The translations under genes and the position numbers were made by a program. Source: Devosia aquimaris (GTDB lineage Bacteria > Pseudomonadota > Alphaproteobacteria > Rhizobiales > Devosiaceae). From it: DNA of 64,000 bases. The stretch is from NCBI RefSeq assembly GCF_020169335.1, contig NZ_JAIEZN010000002.1, forward strand, positions 1-64,000, written 5' to 3'. The notes beneath the pieces were generated by a model. The model made no database searches. It had not been told where the DNA came from and saw only the letters and a list, made by a program, of their open reading frames with translations. Every line of letters begins with the position of its first letter. Position 1 is the stretch's first letter. Shown here one piece after another: positions 27,070 through 36,251 of this stretch.

Positions 27070-27936
27070 CTAGCTGCGGCCGATCCGATCGAGCGTGGCG
27101 AAGTCCTCATCGCTCAGCGTGATGGCAGCCGCGGCGACATTGTCTTCGAGGTGCTTGACCTTGCCGGTGCCCGGGATGGGCAGCATCACCGGGCTGCGCT
27201 TGAGCAGCCATGCCAGGGCGATCTGACTGGGGCTGGCATTGTGCTTTTCCGCAATAGCGCGGGCATCGGCGTGTCCCTGGACCAGCTCGCCACCGGCCAG
27301 TGGGAACCATGGGATGAAGCCGATGCCATTGGCCTGGCAATAGTCCAGCACATCCTCGCTCTGGCGATTGGCGAAATTGTAGAGATTCTGCACCGTGGCG
27401 ACGGGGAAGTACTTCTGTGCTTCCTTGATGTCGGCGACGCTGACCTGGCTCAGGCCGGCATGGCGGATGAGGCCATCGGATTTGAACTGGGCAATGGCCT
27501 CGAACTGGGCGGTCCGGTCGGTCTGGCCATCGATCCGATGCAGCTGCCACAGATCGAGCACATCAAGCTTGAGCCGGCGCAGGCTGGTCATCACGCCCTG
27601 GCGCAGGAATTCCGGGCGCCCCACCTGGTGCCATTGATCCGGCCCGGTCCGGGTCAGCCCGCTCTTGGTGGCGACGATGGTGCCCTGGCCATAGGGCGCC
27701 AGAACCTCCCCGATCAGCTCTTCGCTGATATAGGGGCCATAGCTTTCCGCGGTGTCGATGAAATCGACATTGAGCTCCGGCAGGCGCCGCAGCACCGCCT
27801 TGGCACCTGCCATATCTTCCGGCGGACCCCAGATGCCCTTGCCGGTGATGCGCATGGCGCCAAAGCCCAGGCGATTGACCTTGAGGTCGCCACCAATGGC
27901 AAATTGGCCCGAAAGGGCTGCGTCAAGTTTGGTCAT
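27070..27936 (-). CDS. Aldo/keto reductase
   Basis: A 288-residue NADPH-dependent oxidoreductase of the AKR superfamily with TIM-barrel fold. The catalytic tetrad is visible: Asp and Tyr in [11 protein letters not shown], Lys in IVATKSG and His in LWQLHRID. The C-terminus has [32 protein letters not shown], the cofactor-phosphate binding region. It stands alone between the exporter operon and the DUF1178 gene. Substrate unknown; aldehydes or quinones are typical. Confidence 0.92.
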   Translation of the reverse strand: MTKLDAALSGQFAIGGDLKVNRLGFGAMRITGKGIWGPPEDMAGAKAVLRRLPELNVDFIDTAESYGPYISEELIGEVLAPYGQGTIVATKSGLTRTGPDQWHQVGRPEFLRQGVMTSLRRLKLDVLDLWQLHRIDGQTDRTAQFEAIAQFKSDGLIRHAGLSQVSVADIKEAQKYFPVATVQNLYNFANRQSEDVLDYCQANGIGFIPWFPLAGGELVQGHADARAIAEKHNASPSQIALAWLLKRSPVMLPIPGTGKVKHLEDNVAAAAITLSDEDFATLDRIGRS

Positions 27937-28014
27937 GCTGTGTCTCCGTAGGATTGCGCCGGATGTGGCGCGCGAAGGCGGTCGCCCGTGCCAGGCACAG
28001 GGCGGCTGGAGGGA

Positions 28015-28440
28015 TCAGTTGTGCTCGTCGGGCAATGACGGCAGGGGGAGAAAATCAATGCCATCCTCGGCCAGCGCCACCACCTCGTCACGGGTGGCCT
28101 CGCCATAGATGCCGCGGGCGTCAGCTTCCTCGAAATGGATCTTGCGCGCCTCTTCGGCAAAGCGGTCCCCGACATAGTCGGCTTCGGCAATCACCTTGTC
28201 GCGATAGGCCTTGAGCAGCGCGCGCAACTGCGCCGGATCAGGCCGACCGGCACTCACCGCGACGCGATCCTGATCGGTGCGCGCCACGGCCGGGGCCATG
28301 GGCGCCTTGTCCACAGCGGCGTCACCGCACACCGCACAGGTCACAATGCCACGCGCCTTCTGGTCATCGAATGCCGCGGCATTCTTGAACCAGGCGTCGT
28401 AGTGATGTCCCTTCGAGCAGTGCAGTGCGTATTGGATCAA
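28015..28440 (-). CDS. DUF1178 family protein
   Basis: A 141-residue protein of a family nearly confined to Alpha- and Betaproteobacteria. It opens MIQYALHCSKGHHYDAWF and has a second cysteine pair in CAVCG, so a zinc-binding knuckle is likely (C..GH and C-x2-C). The C-terminal half (DKVIAEADYVGDRFAEEARKIHFEE) is the conserved helical part. I chose TTG 28440 because the longer frame runs into the nitrilase gene. It is the last gene of the comF-grxC-nitrilase-DUF1178 string, an order conserved in Hyphomicrobiales. Function unknown. Confidence 0.85.
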   Translation of the reverse strand: MIQYALHCSKGHHYDAWFKNAAAFDDQKARGIVTCAVCGDAAVDKAPMAPAVARTDQDRVAVSAGRPDPAQLRALLKAYRDKVIAEADYVGDRFAEEARKIHFEEADARGIYGEATRDEVVALAEDGIDFLPLPSLPDEHN

Positions 28441-28495
28441 GGCAAGCGTCTCTATGGGCCCTGCGGCCCGTTCAGTCAGGATATAGGTCGATTGC

Positions 28496-29326
28496 TCAGC
28501 TGTGCAACGGCAGCGGTGGCGCAAAGCTGCGCGCATTGGCCAGCGCCGGGATGCGCTCGCGCACTTCCGTAACCAGGCCAGGATCGATCTCGGCGAGCAG
28601 CACGCCGGGCGCATCGTGATCAAGCTCGGCAATCACCCGCCCCCAAGGATCGATCACCAGCGAATGGCCATAGGTGGCGCGGCCGTTCTCATGCTGGCCA
28701 CCCTGGGCAGCGGCAATGACATAGCTGCCCGTCTCGATGGCGCGGGCACGCAGCAGCACATGCCAATGCGCCTGGCCCGTCGGCACGGTAAAGGCCGCCG
28801 GCACGGCTATCAGCCCGGCCCCGGCGTTGGCCAGGGTATTGAACAGCGTCGGAAAACGCATGTCGTAGCAGATCGCCATGCCCAGCGTGACCGGGCCCAG
28901 CGCCGCCGTGGTGGCCTGCGTACCGCCCTGATAGGTCGCGCTTTCGCGATAGGCATTGAGACCGGCAATAGTGGCATCGAACAGGTGGATCTTGTCATAG
29001 CTCGCCACCACGGCGCCATCGGGCCCGAACAGCACCGAACGATTGGCAAAGCGCCCGTCGGGCAGCGGCACGGCGAGCGAACCGATGTGGATGAACATCT
29101 GGTACTGCCGGGCCAGCGCAGCGACGCGCGCCAGCTGCGGATGGTCCTTGTAGGGTGCAGCGACTTTGGCCAGCGCCTCGCGGTTCTCCGCAAAGGCCAT
29201 GGTGACCTCCGGCGTCAGCACATAGGCGGCGCCCGCCGCTGCCGCCTCGGCCAGCATCGGCTCAAGCGCAGCCATATTGGCCTCCGGATCGGGGCCGGAG
29301 CGCATCTGGATCGCCGCAATTTTCAT
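28496..29326 (-). CDS. Carbon-nitrogen hydrolase, Nit/omega-amidase type
   Basis: A 276-residue nitrilase-superfamily amidase. The catalytic triad is visible as Glu in TPEVTMAF, Lys in YDKIHLFDA and Cys in AICYDMRFP. The closest functional group is Nit1/Nit2: omega-amidases and deaminated glutathione amidases, which repair side products of transaminases. The conserved neighbourhood with glutaredoxin fits a deaminated-glutathione amidase role, but this is inference. Starts 21 bases after the grxC stop. Confidence 0.9.
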   Translation of the reverse strand: MKIAAIQMRSGPDPEANMAALEPMLAEAAAAGAAYVLTPEVTMAFAENREALAKVAAPYKDHPQLARVAALARQYQMFIHIGSLAVPLPDGRFANRSVLFGPDGAVVASYDKIHLFDATIAGLNAYRESATYQGGTQATTAALGPVTLGMAICYDMRFPTLFNTLANAGAGLIAVPAAFTVPTGQAHWHVLLRARAIETGSYVIAAAQGGQHENGRATYGHSLVIDPWGRVIAELDHDAPGVLLAEIDPGLVTEVRERIPALANARSFAPPLPLHS

Positions 29327-29347
29327 GTTTGGTTTCCCGGGATCGCG

Positions 29348-29602
29348 TCAGGCCTGCAGCAGCGGGTCGAGACCGCCACGCCGATCAAGCGCGGAAATAT
29401 CGTCGTAACCGCCAATATGCGCGTCATCGATGAAGATCTGCGGCACGGTGCGGCGCCCGTTGGCCCGCTGCGTCATGGTTTCACGCAGGGCCGGGTCGAG
29501 AACGGTGATCTCGGTATAATCGGCCCCCTTGTCGGCCAGCAGCGCCTTGGCCGCGTGGCAATAGGGGCAGGTCGGCGTAGTGTAGATTTCGATGCGAGCC
29601 AA
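29348..29602 (-). CDS. grxC: Glutaredoxin 3
   Basis: An 84-residue dithiol glutaredoxin with the CPYC redox centre (TTPTCPYCHAAKALL), a cis-Pro in TVPQIF and the GGYDD glutathione-binding loop. It reduces disulfides using glutathione. The start is TTG with GGAGAAG upstream. It lies between comF and the nitrilase gene in a likely operon. Confidence 0.95.
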   Translation of the reverse strand: MARIEIYTTPTCPYCHAAKALLADKGADYTEITVLDPALRETMTQRANGRRTVPQIFIDDAHIGGYDDISALDRRGGLDPLLQA

Positions 29603-29634
29603 TGCTCTTCTCCAAACGAACCTGTCGGTCCTGA

Positions 29635-30432
29635 TTATATGGGCATGTCCGCGCCAATGACAACGCGGGCGAAGGTCACAACATCGACGTCCGCCACGCC
29701 GGCCCGGTGCAATGTGTGGGTCACCGCCTTGGTGGTGGCGCCGGTGGTATAGACGTCATCGACCAGCACGACACGCCGCCCGCGCGTACGCACCAGGGCA
29801 TCGGGATGGGCGGCAAACGCCCCGGACACATTGCGCTGCCGACCGTCGCCGCTGAGACCCACCTGCTGGCGCGTGCGGCGGATACGCTTGACCAGGCTCG
29901 TATCGACATCAAGCCCGATAAAACGACCCAGCGCCAGCGCCAGTTCGGCTGACTGGTTGTAGCGCCGCTCGTGTTGCCGCGCCCGATGCAGTGGCACCGG
30001 CACCAGGAGCGGCCGGTCCTGCCACAGCTCATGCCCGGCCCCCGCCATCAACCTGGCGCAGAATACGGCCAGTTCGGGCCGGTCACCATATTTGAGGCGC
30101 GACACCAGCGTGCGGGCCACCTCGCCATAGACCACGGCCGCGCGCGCTCGGCCGAAGGGCGGCGGATCAGCCAATGCTTCGGCCGAAAGCATGTCGCCTC
30201 CCATATCGGCCGCGAACGGCAGGCCCAGCCGCGGGCAGAGTGGCGCCGTGATGGGCCGCAGCTCAGCAAAGCAGCCCGGACACAGCGTCTGCGCGGTCGC
30301 AATTGGCGCCGCGCAGACCAAGCAGACGGGCGGATAGACTATGTCCAGCAGGCCAAGCCTGGCCCGTCGCAGGCCCGTCACCAGACCGGCGGCCCAGTCC
30401 CCCGCTTTGACAAGCGCGCTGCGGCTCTCCAT
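29635..30432 (-). CDS. comF: ComF family phosphoribosyltransferase-like protein
   Basis: A 265-residue protein with an N-terminal zinc-knuckle region (CLVCAAP and LCPGCFAEL) and a C-terminal type I phosphoribosyltransferase fold whose PRPP loop reads VVLVDDVYTTGAT. ComF relatives function in DNA uptake in naturally competent bacteria; in alphaproteobacteria the role is not settled. The ATG at 30432 is chosen since upstream residues are non-homologous and would overlap the divergent methyltransferase gene. Confidence 0.9.
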   Translation of the reverse strand: MESRSALVKAGDWAAGLVTGLRRARLGLLDIVYPPVCLVCAAPIATAQTLCPGCFAELRPITAPLCPRLGLPFAADMGGDMLSAEALADPPPFGRARAAVVYGEVARTLVSRLKYGDRPELAVFCARLMAGAGHELWQDRPLLVPVPLHRARQHERRYNQSAELALALGRFIGLDVDTSLVKRIRRTRQQVGLSGDGRQRNVSGAFAAHPDALVRTRGRRVVLVDDVYTTGATTKAVTHTLHRAGVADVDVVTFARVVIGADMPI

Positions 30433-30496
30433 AAGCCAGCCATAGTGCCAGCTTTGCGTCTGGCCGCAAGACATTCCAGCCCGCACCAAGACAGCC

Positions 30497-31327
30497 ATGA
30501 CCCAGCCCGCTTCGATCTTCGACACCGCACAGATCGCCCGCAATCTGGCGCGCCGTCCCAAGGGCGGCGATTTTGTCACCGATCTGGTGCTGGCCGATCT
30601 CGAGGACCGTCTGGGCACGCTGATCCGCGAGTTTCCGCGCGCCGCCATTATCGGGCCCGATATCGAGCACCTGCCACGGACCGGTGCTACGGCCAGCCAC
30701 AGCTTCGCCTATGAGCGCCATGCCGCCTTTGCCGGGGACGACGACGTGCCGGCACTGCAGGGCGACGCCTACAATCTCATCGTCTCGCTGCTGCACCTGC
30801 AGGCGGTCAATGACGTGCCCGGCTATCTGGCGCGGCTGCGGGCGCGGCTGGCGCCCGACGGCCTGCTGATGGTGGCCGCGCTTGGTGGCCAGACGCTGAC
30901 CGAGCTGCGCGAGGCCTTTCTCGCGGCGGACGCTCTGGTGCTGGGTGGCGCGTCGGCCCGTGTCGCCCCCATGATCCAGGTGCGTGACGGCGGCGCCCTG
31001 TTGCAGCGCGCCGGCCTGGCCCTGCCGGTGGCCGATGTGGAAACCCACGTCGTGCGCTATCCCCAGCCCTTCGCGCTGATGGCCGAGATCAAGGCGCTGG
31101 GCGCCTCCAACCCGCTGGTCGACCGGCCCCGCCGACCGGCCACGCGCAGCCTGCTGGCTGCAGCGGCGACGGCCTATGCCGAGCGCGATGCGGACGCCGA
31201 TGGGCGGGTGCGGGCCACGCTCGAGATCATCTGGCTCTCCGGCTGGGCGCCGCACGAAAGCCAGCAGAAGCCGCTCAAGCCCGGCAGCGCCACCACCCGC
31301 CTGGGCGATGTCCTGGGGAGAAGCTGA
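30497..31327 (+). CDS. NDUFAF5/BioC-like methyltransferase-fold protein, degenerate SAM site
   Basis: A 276-residue protein. Its C-terminal GWAPHESQQKPLKPGSA block and opening IFDTAQIARNLARR match the NDUFAF5 family, which in mitochondria modifies a complex I subunit. The usual Gly-rich motif I is missing: the corresponding stretch reads AAIIGPDIEHLPRT. It may therefore be a non-methylating relative or use altered binding. It is divergent from comF, as in many alphaproteobacteria, and its stop overlaps the start of the next gene (TGATG). Confidence 0.8.
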   Translation: MTQPASIFDTAQIARNLARRPKGGDFVTDLVLADLEDRLGTLIREFPRAAIIGPDIEHLPRTGATASHSFAYERHAAFAGDDDVPALQGDAYNLIVSLLHLQAVNDVPGYLARLRARLAPDGLLMVAALGGQTLTELREAFLAADALVLGGASARVAPMIQVRDGGALLQRAGLALPVADVETHVVRYPQPFALMAEIKALGASNPLVDRPRRPATRSLLAAAATAYAERDADADGRVRATLEIIWLSGWAPHESQQKPLKPGSATTRLGDVLGRS

Positions 31328-31863
31328 TGGACGCGCTGGCGGGACACATCCTGATCGTTTCCGGCTCGCCCGGCTCTGGCAAGACCACCATTGCCGCCGC
31401 GCTGTCGCGCCTGCCCGGCTGCAAGAAGGTACACCTGCATTCCGACGATTTCTGGGGCTATATCGGCACCGGCCATATCGACCCCTGGCTGCCCGAATCC
31501 GATGCCCAGAACCGCATGATCATGCAGATCGCGGCCGAAGTGGCGGCCCTTTACGCCCGCAATGGCTACCTGGTGGCGCTTGATGGCGTCATCCGCCCCT
31601 GGGCGCTGGAATTCTACCAAGCCCTTGGCGTGCCGACACATTATCTGGTGCTGCGGACCAGCGTCACCGAAGCGGTCGCCCGCTGTCAGGCCCGCGGTGG
31701 CGATAGCCTCACCGATCCCGAGGTGGTGGCCGAACTGCATGCCCAGTTCGCCGATCTCGGCCCGCGGGAACGTCATGTTCTCGATGTCGGCGGGCTGGAC
31801 CAGGCGGCAACGCTCGACGCCGTCGTGGCCGCCTTTGCCTCTGGCAACTATCGCCTCGACTAG
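31327..31863 (+). CDS. P-loop NTPase, small kinase-like
   Basis: A 178-residue protein with Walker A SGSPGSGKTTIA at its start, HSDDFWGYI as a likely acidic substrate-binding motif, and a lid-like Arg-containing region. The pattern resembles AAA-33 or gluconate/uridine-type kinases acting on small molecules. It overlaps the upstream methyltransferase-like gene by one base and so is translationally coupled. The phosphoryl acceptor cannot be predicted. Confidence 0.8.
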   Translation: MDALAGHILIVSGSPGSGKTTIAAALSRLPGCKKVHLHSDDFWGYIGTGHIDPWLPESDAQNRMIMQIAAEVAALYARNGYLVALDGVIRPWALEFYQALGVPTHYLVLRTSVTEAVARCQARGGDSLTDPEVVAELHAQFADLGPRERHVLDVGGLDQAATLDAVVAAFASGNYRLD

Positions 31864-31940
31864 CGATTCCAGTGGCGGAAGCCCGTGCCATTTGGCACCC
31901 TCTGATCGGCCATTTACAGGCTGTGCAAGGGGAGATGAGC

Positions 31941-32333
31941 ATGGCGCAATGCAGGGTTATTCGGGGCGGCGTGGCCTTTCACGGCAAGCAGGGCATGGAC
32001 TATTTCGCCGGAGTTTCGGCGCAAAGCGCTGATTCCACAGGCATTTGCATGCACATGCTGGTGCTGCCGCCGGGCGGCAAGGCCAAGCCGCATTACCATG
32101 AGCGCCACGAGACGGCGATCTTCCAGCTCGAGGGCTCGACGTCCTTCTACCATGGGCCGACCCTGGAGTTTCTCGACCATGTGGCCGAGGGCGACTATGT
32201 CTATATTCCCGCCGGCGTGCCGCACCAGCCGTTCAACCCGACCGACAAAGTGGCGCGGGCCTTGATTGCCCGAACCGACCCCAATGAGCAGGAAAGCGTG
32301 GTGCTGCTGCCTGAAAGCATGAGCCGGATCTAG
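31941..32333 (+). CDS. Cupin domain protein
   Basis: A 130-residue single cupin. Metal ligands are visible in KPHYHERHETAIFQLEG (cupin motif 1, His-His-Glu) and YIPAGVPHQPFN (motif 2, His). ATG 31941 has AAGGGGAG 6 bases upstream; an ATG two codons earlier lies inside that site, so I rejected it. It probably binds a metal and a small ligand, either as an enzyme or as a binding protein. Likely co-transcribed with the kinase-like gene. Confidence 0.85.
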   Translation: MAQCRVIRGGVAFHGKQGMDYFAGVSAQSADSTGICMHMLVLPPGGKAKPHYHERHETAIFQLEGSTSFYHGPTLEFLDHVAEGDYVYIPAGVPHQPFNPTDKVARALIARTDPNEQESVVLLPESMSRI

Positions 32334-32425
32334 CAGTCACACCCTGCCTGACAAAACCGGGCACTTCGGCAACATCTGACAACATGGCGTGCACCCGAAC
32401 CGTGACACATGCGGGACATGCGAAA

Positions 32426-32449
32426 AGGGCCGGTGTTTCCACCGGCCCT
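32426..32449 (-). terminator. Intrinsic terminator of carD
   Basis: AGGGCCGGTG and CACCGGCCCT pair around TTTC, 30 bases beyond the carD stop. On the minus strand the stem is followed by TTTT. It also blocks the convergent cupin transcript. Confidence 0.8.
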
Positions 32450-32478
32450 CTTCAATGAGATGACGAAAGACTGCGCGA

Positions 32479-33048
32479 TTACGCGGCAGCTTCCTCGTCC
32501 GTATCGGCAGCGTCGGCCTTGCTGCGCTTGGGCGACTTGGCCAGGTTCTTTTCGATCAGCTGTACAGCCTCGGTCAGGGTCAGCTTGTTGACCACACCGA
32601 TCTCGCGGCTCATGCGATCCATGGCCTGTTCGAACAGCTGGCGTTCCGAATAGGACTGCTCAGGCTGATCGTCGGAGCGATAGAGATCGCGCACGACTTC
32701 GGAAATTGCGATCAGGTCGCCGGAGTTGATCTTGGCTTCATATTCCTGGGCGCGGCGCGACCACATGGTGCGCTTGACGCGGGCGCGACCGGTGACGGTG
32801 GTCAGCGCCTGGGCGACCATATCTTCCTCGGCCAGCTTGCGCATGCCGACGGATTTGATCTTGGCCACGGGAACGCGAAGGGTCAGCTTGTCCTGCTCGA
32901 AGCTGATGACGAACAACTCAAGGGTCAGGCCGGCGACTTCTTGTTCCTCGATCGAGACAATCACGCCGACGCCATGCGCCGGATACACGACATACTCGCC
33001 CGTCTTGAATCCAAGTCGCTGCTGTGACTTCTTGGCTACCATATTCAT
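32479..33048 (-). CDS. carD: CarD family transcriptional regulator
   Basis: RNA-polymerase-binding regulator of 189 residues. The N-terminal Tudor-like domain (about 12-70) reads FKTGEYVVYPAHGVGVIVSIEEQEVAG and contacts the beta subunit; the helical C-terminal domain (about 75-165) with MWSRRAQEYEAKINSGDL contacts promoter DNA. CarD stabilises open complexes, notably at rRNA promoters, and in alphaproteobacteria replaces missing -10 consensus bases. The start MNMVAKK has GGAG. A terminator-like hairpin lies in the upstream region. Confidence 0.95.
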   Translation of the reverse strand: MNMVAKKSQQRLGFKTGEYVVYPAHGVGVIVSIEEQEVAGLTLELFVISFEQDKLTLRVPVAKIKSVGMRKLAEEDMVAQALTTVTGRARVKRTMWSRRAQEYEAKINSGDLIAISEVVRDLYRSDDQPEQSYSERQLFEQAMDRMSREIGVVNKLTLTEAVQLIEKNLAKSPKRSKADAADTDEEAAA

Positions 33049-33207
33049 GGAACTCCTTGTTGACGCCCCAAATGGACAGTTCCTGGCGGAACGGACCGTC
33101 CATCCCTACTATTCTTTCGGCGATCCGACGGATCGTCGCGCGCAGCAATAACCCCACGGGCTACCGGGTCCGCTTTTCCCGGAGCTCATGCATCCATTGA
33201 TGTTGTC

Positions 33208-33231
33208 AAAAAAATCGTGCCTGACGGCACG
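33208..33231 (-). terminator. Intrinsic terminator upstream of carD
   Basis: CGTGCC (33216-33221) and GGCACG (33226-33231) pair around a 4-base loop; on the minus strand one base and then seven T residues follow. It probably ends the cobS-to-phytase transcript but lies downstream of a promoter-like sequence, so it could also attenuate a carD leader RNA. Confidence 0.65.
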
Positions 33232-33265
33232 GGCTGGGTGACGGGCTAATCTGCATACCCGGAGA

Positions 33266-33294
33266 GGTATAGCACAAAAATTCAGCAAAATCAA
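33266..33294 (-). promoter_or_regulatory. Candidate promoter upstream of carD
   Basis: On the minus strand TTGATT (33289-33294) and TATACC (33266-33271) stand 17 bases apart in AT-rich sequence. A transcript would begin near 33258, meet the terminator hairpin after about 30 bases and, on read-through, reach carD with a leader of about 210 bases. Confidence 0.4.
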
Positions 33295-33363
33295 AAGTTA
33301 CGAATCACCGCGCGCCGAGGCGCCGATTCAATGTGACGATCCTGTGGCTGACCCCATCACGGA

Positions 33364-34353
33364 TCATTCCGCCAGGGCAAACTCCAGCAGCAGGCTGCGC
33401 TGCCAATCGTTGAAATTATTGTCTGACCCGATGAGGATACGCGTCTCGCCATCGGGCGCGGCATGCACCGTCAGGGACTCCATATTGTCGATGGCGCCGC
33501 CATCGGCAGACATCAGGATCGCCCCTGACAGCAGATTGCCCGGACGGACCTGATCGGCCGGCACGCGCCTGAGCGCCATGGAGAACCCAAGCACCGACAG
33601 CCCCCGCTCCAGCACCAGCAGGTCGCCATCGGGCAGAAAGGCGCAGTCGGTGGGATAGGTGCCCGGATGAGCCTTGTAGCTGAAGGCGCCCTTGTCGGCT
33701 TGGCCCAGCATCCAGCCCCGATGGTTGCCATCGGCATCGGGCGCATCCTCGGTGATCAGAATGGTCGAGCCGGCCACCGGCGACGCCGGCGGCGCGATGC
33801 ACACCGACTCCAGCGACTGGTTGGTGCGCAGATTGCTCAGCCACTCCGGCAAGGACACCTCGCGCGCCGCCCCGCCCGGCCGGGCATCGTCCAGGCTAAA
33901 ATCGGCCACCCGCGTCAGATGCTCAAAGCTGACGCGCACGGCATAGGGCTGGCCATCGCGATAGATGGTGTCGAGGCTCTCGGCATCGCGCGCATATTGG
34001 CGCGGCAGCGGCGCCCCCTTGGAATTGAGGATCGGCTCGACTGTCACGCCGATCAGGCCGAGCAGGCGTCCGCTATCGTCATAGGACAATCGGCCCGAGA
34101 CGAAACTGCCGCGATCGGTGACAAAAGCCAGCTGCTGGCTGGGGCCGGTGACAGCGACACCCGAGAGCCCCCCGAAACGGTCATCGGAAGCGCTCATGGC
34201 GATGCCGCCCCGAAACACCAGGCCACCCACGGGCTGGTCGAGCGTCGCCCCCATGAAGCTGGCGACCTGGACAGACGTGACAGCCAGTTCGTCGCCCTGC
34301 ACCATGCTGCTGGCCGCAAGCAGGGCAAGGGCGACTCCAGCGCCGCGGATCAT
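33364..34353 (-). CDS. Esterase-like activity of phytase family protein, exported
   Basis: A 329-residue protein with an N-terminal signal-like segment ([20 protein letters not shown]). The rest has the beta-propeller-like pattern of the phytase-esterase family: [38 protein letters not shown] and DNMESLTVH, with many Asp/Glu that may bind calcium. Members are periplasmic or membrane-associated; the true substrate is unknown. Its ATG overlaps the cobT stop (ATGA), an arrangement common in Hyphomicrobiales. Confidence 0.85.
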   Translation of the reverse strand: MIRGAGVALALLAASSMVQGDELAVTSVQVASFMGATLDQPVGGLVFRGGIAMSASDDRFGGLSGVAVTGPSQQLAFVTDRGSFVSGRLSYDDSGRLLGLIGVTVEPILNSKGAPLPRQYARDAESLDTIYRDGQPYAVRVSFEHLTRVADFSLDDARPGGAAREVSLPEWLSNLRTNQSLESVCIAPPASPVAGSTILITEDAPDADGNHRGWMLGQADKGAFSYKAHPGTYPTDCAFLPDGDLLVLERGLSVLGFSMALRRVPADQVRPGNLLSGAILMSADGGAIDNMESLTVHAAPDGETRILIGSDNNFNDWQRSLLLEFALAE

Positions 34354-36239
34354 CCGCGACCGCGCCGACGCGTCTGGGCAGGCATTTCTTCGTCGAACAG
34401 TGCCGCCAGTTCGTCGGTGAGCGCACCGGCCAGTTCCTCGGCATCGAGCAGGGTCACTGCGCGACGGTAGTAGCGCGTCACGTCATGGCCAATGCCCACC
34501 GCCACCAGCTGGATGGGCGAGCGGGTCTCGATATCCTCGATCACCTGGCGCAGATGGGCTTCCAGGTAATTGCCGGCATTGACCGACTGCGTGCTGTCAT
34601 CGACCGGCGCGCCATCGGAAATCACCATCAGGATGCGCCGGGCTTCGGGCCGCGCCATCAGGCGCTTGCGCGCCCATTCGAGTGCCTCACCGTCGATGTT
34701 TTCCTTGAGCAGGCCTTCGCGCATCATCAGGCCCAGGTTGCGGCGCGCATGGCGCCAGGGTTCCTCGGCGGCCTTGTAGATGATGTGGCGCACGTCATTG
34801 ACGCGGCCGGGGCTGGCCGGACGCCCGGCTTCGAGCCAGGCCTCGCGGCTCTTGCCGCCCTTCCACGCCCTTGTGGTGAAGCCCAGGATCTCGACCTTGA
34901 CGCCGCAACGCTCCAGCGTGCGGGCAAGGATGTCGCCGCAGATCGCGGCAATGGTGATCGGCCGGCCGCGCATGGAGCCGGAATTGTCGATCAGCAGCGT
35001 CACCACGGTATCGCGGAAGTCGGTGTCGTTCTCGACCTTGAAGCTCAGCGCCTGCATCGGATCGGTGACCACGCGGGTGAGGCGCGCCGTATCGAGCAGG
35101 CCTTCCTCGAGGTCGAACTGCCAGGATCGGTTCTGCTTGGCCATCAGGCGGCGCTGCAGCTTGTTGGCCAGCCGCGCCACGGCGCCGGCGAGGTTTTCCA
35201 GCTGCTTGTCCAGCAGCGAGCGGAGCTGGTCCAGCTCGTCGGGCGGGCATAGCTCGGACGCCTTGACGATTTCGTCGAACTTTGTGGTGAACACCTTGTA
35301 GTTGAACTGGTTGGACAGCTGGTTGCCGCCATCCTTGGCCGGCGGCGGCATGGGCGCGTCTTCACCGGCATCGGTGGCCGCGTCCTCATCCGAATCGGCC
35401 ATTTCCGACTCGATGCCGTCGACATCGCCAGTCTCTTCGCTGTCGCCAGCGCTTTCGTCGGTCTGGCTGTCCTGGCTCTCGTTCTCGCCTTCGCCCTGCT
35501 CGGGCGCCTGGTCGGAACTGTCGCCGCTGTCGGGTTCCTGATCCTGGTCCTCACCGTTCTCGGCGTCGTCCGGATCGCTCATCTCGCTTTCGGGGACGAG
35601 ATTGAGGTCGCGCAGCAGCGCCTTGGCCGCCTTGCTGAACTCGTCCTGATCCTCATAGCGGGTCAGCAGCTCGTCGAGCGACTTGCCGCCCTTGTCTTCG
35701 ATTTCCTTGCGCCAGAGATCGACCAGTGCATGGCCCGAGGGCGGCACCGCCACACCGGCCAGCTTCTCGCGCAGCAGCAGGCCCAGCGCCTCGGCAATGG
35801 GCGCATCGCCCTTGTCGTCGACCTCGGCATAATTGGCACGGAACAGCCGGTCTTCCAGCATTTCGGCGATATTGCCGACCATGCCGGGCATGCGCACGCA
35901 GCCCAGGGCCTCGACACGCGCCTGCTCGAGCGCGTCAAAGGCCGCGCGGGCCACAGGGTCCATCGGCGCACGCTTGCGATGGGCTTCCGGATCGTGGCTG
36001 GCCAGGCGCATGGCCATGGCATCGCCCTGCCCGCGGGCAATGGCAATGTCGCGCCGGGTCGGCAGGCGCGGCAGATTGGCCAGCCGCGCCTTGTCGGAGG
36101 TCAGCAGTGGACGATCGGCCGTGAAGCTGACCTCAAGGTCTGCCTTGCCACCAATGGCGCGCACCGTGGCACCCATGGCGGATTTGAACACCTGGGTCTG
36201 GTCGGGCTTGTTGGCTTTGCTGCGCGGGGGAGTGGCCAT
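34350..36239 (-). CDS. cobT: Cobaltochelatase subunit CobT
   Basis: Subunit of the aerobic CobNST complex that inserts cobalt into hydrogenobyrinic acid a,c-diamide during vitamin B12 synthesis. The 629 residues have an N-terminal CobT domain, a strongly acidic low-complexity linker (about 210-310), and a C-terminal von Willebrand A domain with the MIDAS motif [11 protein letters not shown]. It forms the chaperone-like ring with CobS. A methyltransferase gene lies between it and cobS. The large catalytic subunit gene cobN is not in the window. Confidence 0.95.
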   Translation of the reverse strand: MATPPRSKANKPDQTQVFKSAMGATVRAIGGKADLEVSFTADRPLLTSDKARLANLPRLPTRRDIAIARGQGDAMAMRLASHDPEAHRKRAPMDPVARAAFDALEQARVEALGCVRMPGMVGNIAEMLEDRLFRANYAEVDDKGDAPIAEALGLLLREKLAGVAVPPSGHALVDLWRKEIEDKGGKSLDELLTRYEDQDEFSKAAKALLRDLNLVPESEMSDPDDAENGEDQDQEPDSGDSSDQAPEQGEGENESQDSQTDESAGDSEETGDVDGIESEMADSDEDAATDAGEDAPMPPPAKDGGNQLSNQFNYKVFTTKFDEIVKASELCPPDELDQLRSLLDKQLENLAGAVARLANKLQRRLMAKQNRSWQFDLEEGLLDTARLTRVVTDPMQALSFKVENDTDFRDTVVTLLIDNSGSMRGRPITIAAICGDILARTLERCGVKVEILGFTTRAWKGGKSREAWLEAGRPASPGRVNDVRHIIYKAAEEPWRHARRNLGLMMREGLLKENIDGEALEWARKRLMARPEARRILMVISDGAPVDDSTQSVNAGNYLEAHLRQVIEDIETRSPIQLVAVGIGHDVTRYYRRAVTLLDAEELAGALTDELAALFDEEMPAQTRRRGRG

Positions 36240-36251
36240 GGAAATGTCCGA

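Larger units (their letters stand above)
33049..33363. other. carD upstream region
   Basis: 315 bases without a gene between the phytase-like gene and carD, both on the minus strand. It contains a promoter-like pair at 33266-33294 and a hairpin with seven T residues at 33208-33231. A 61-codon open frame across it shows no protein-like features. Confidence 0.6.
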
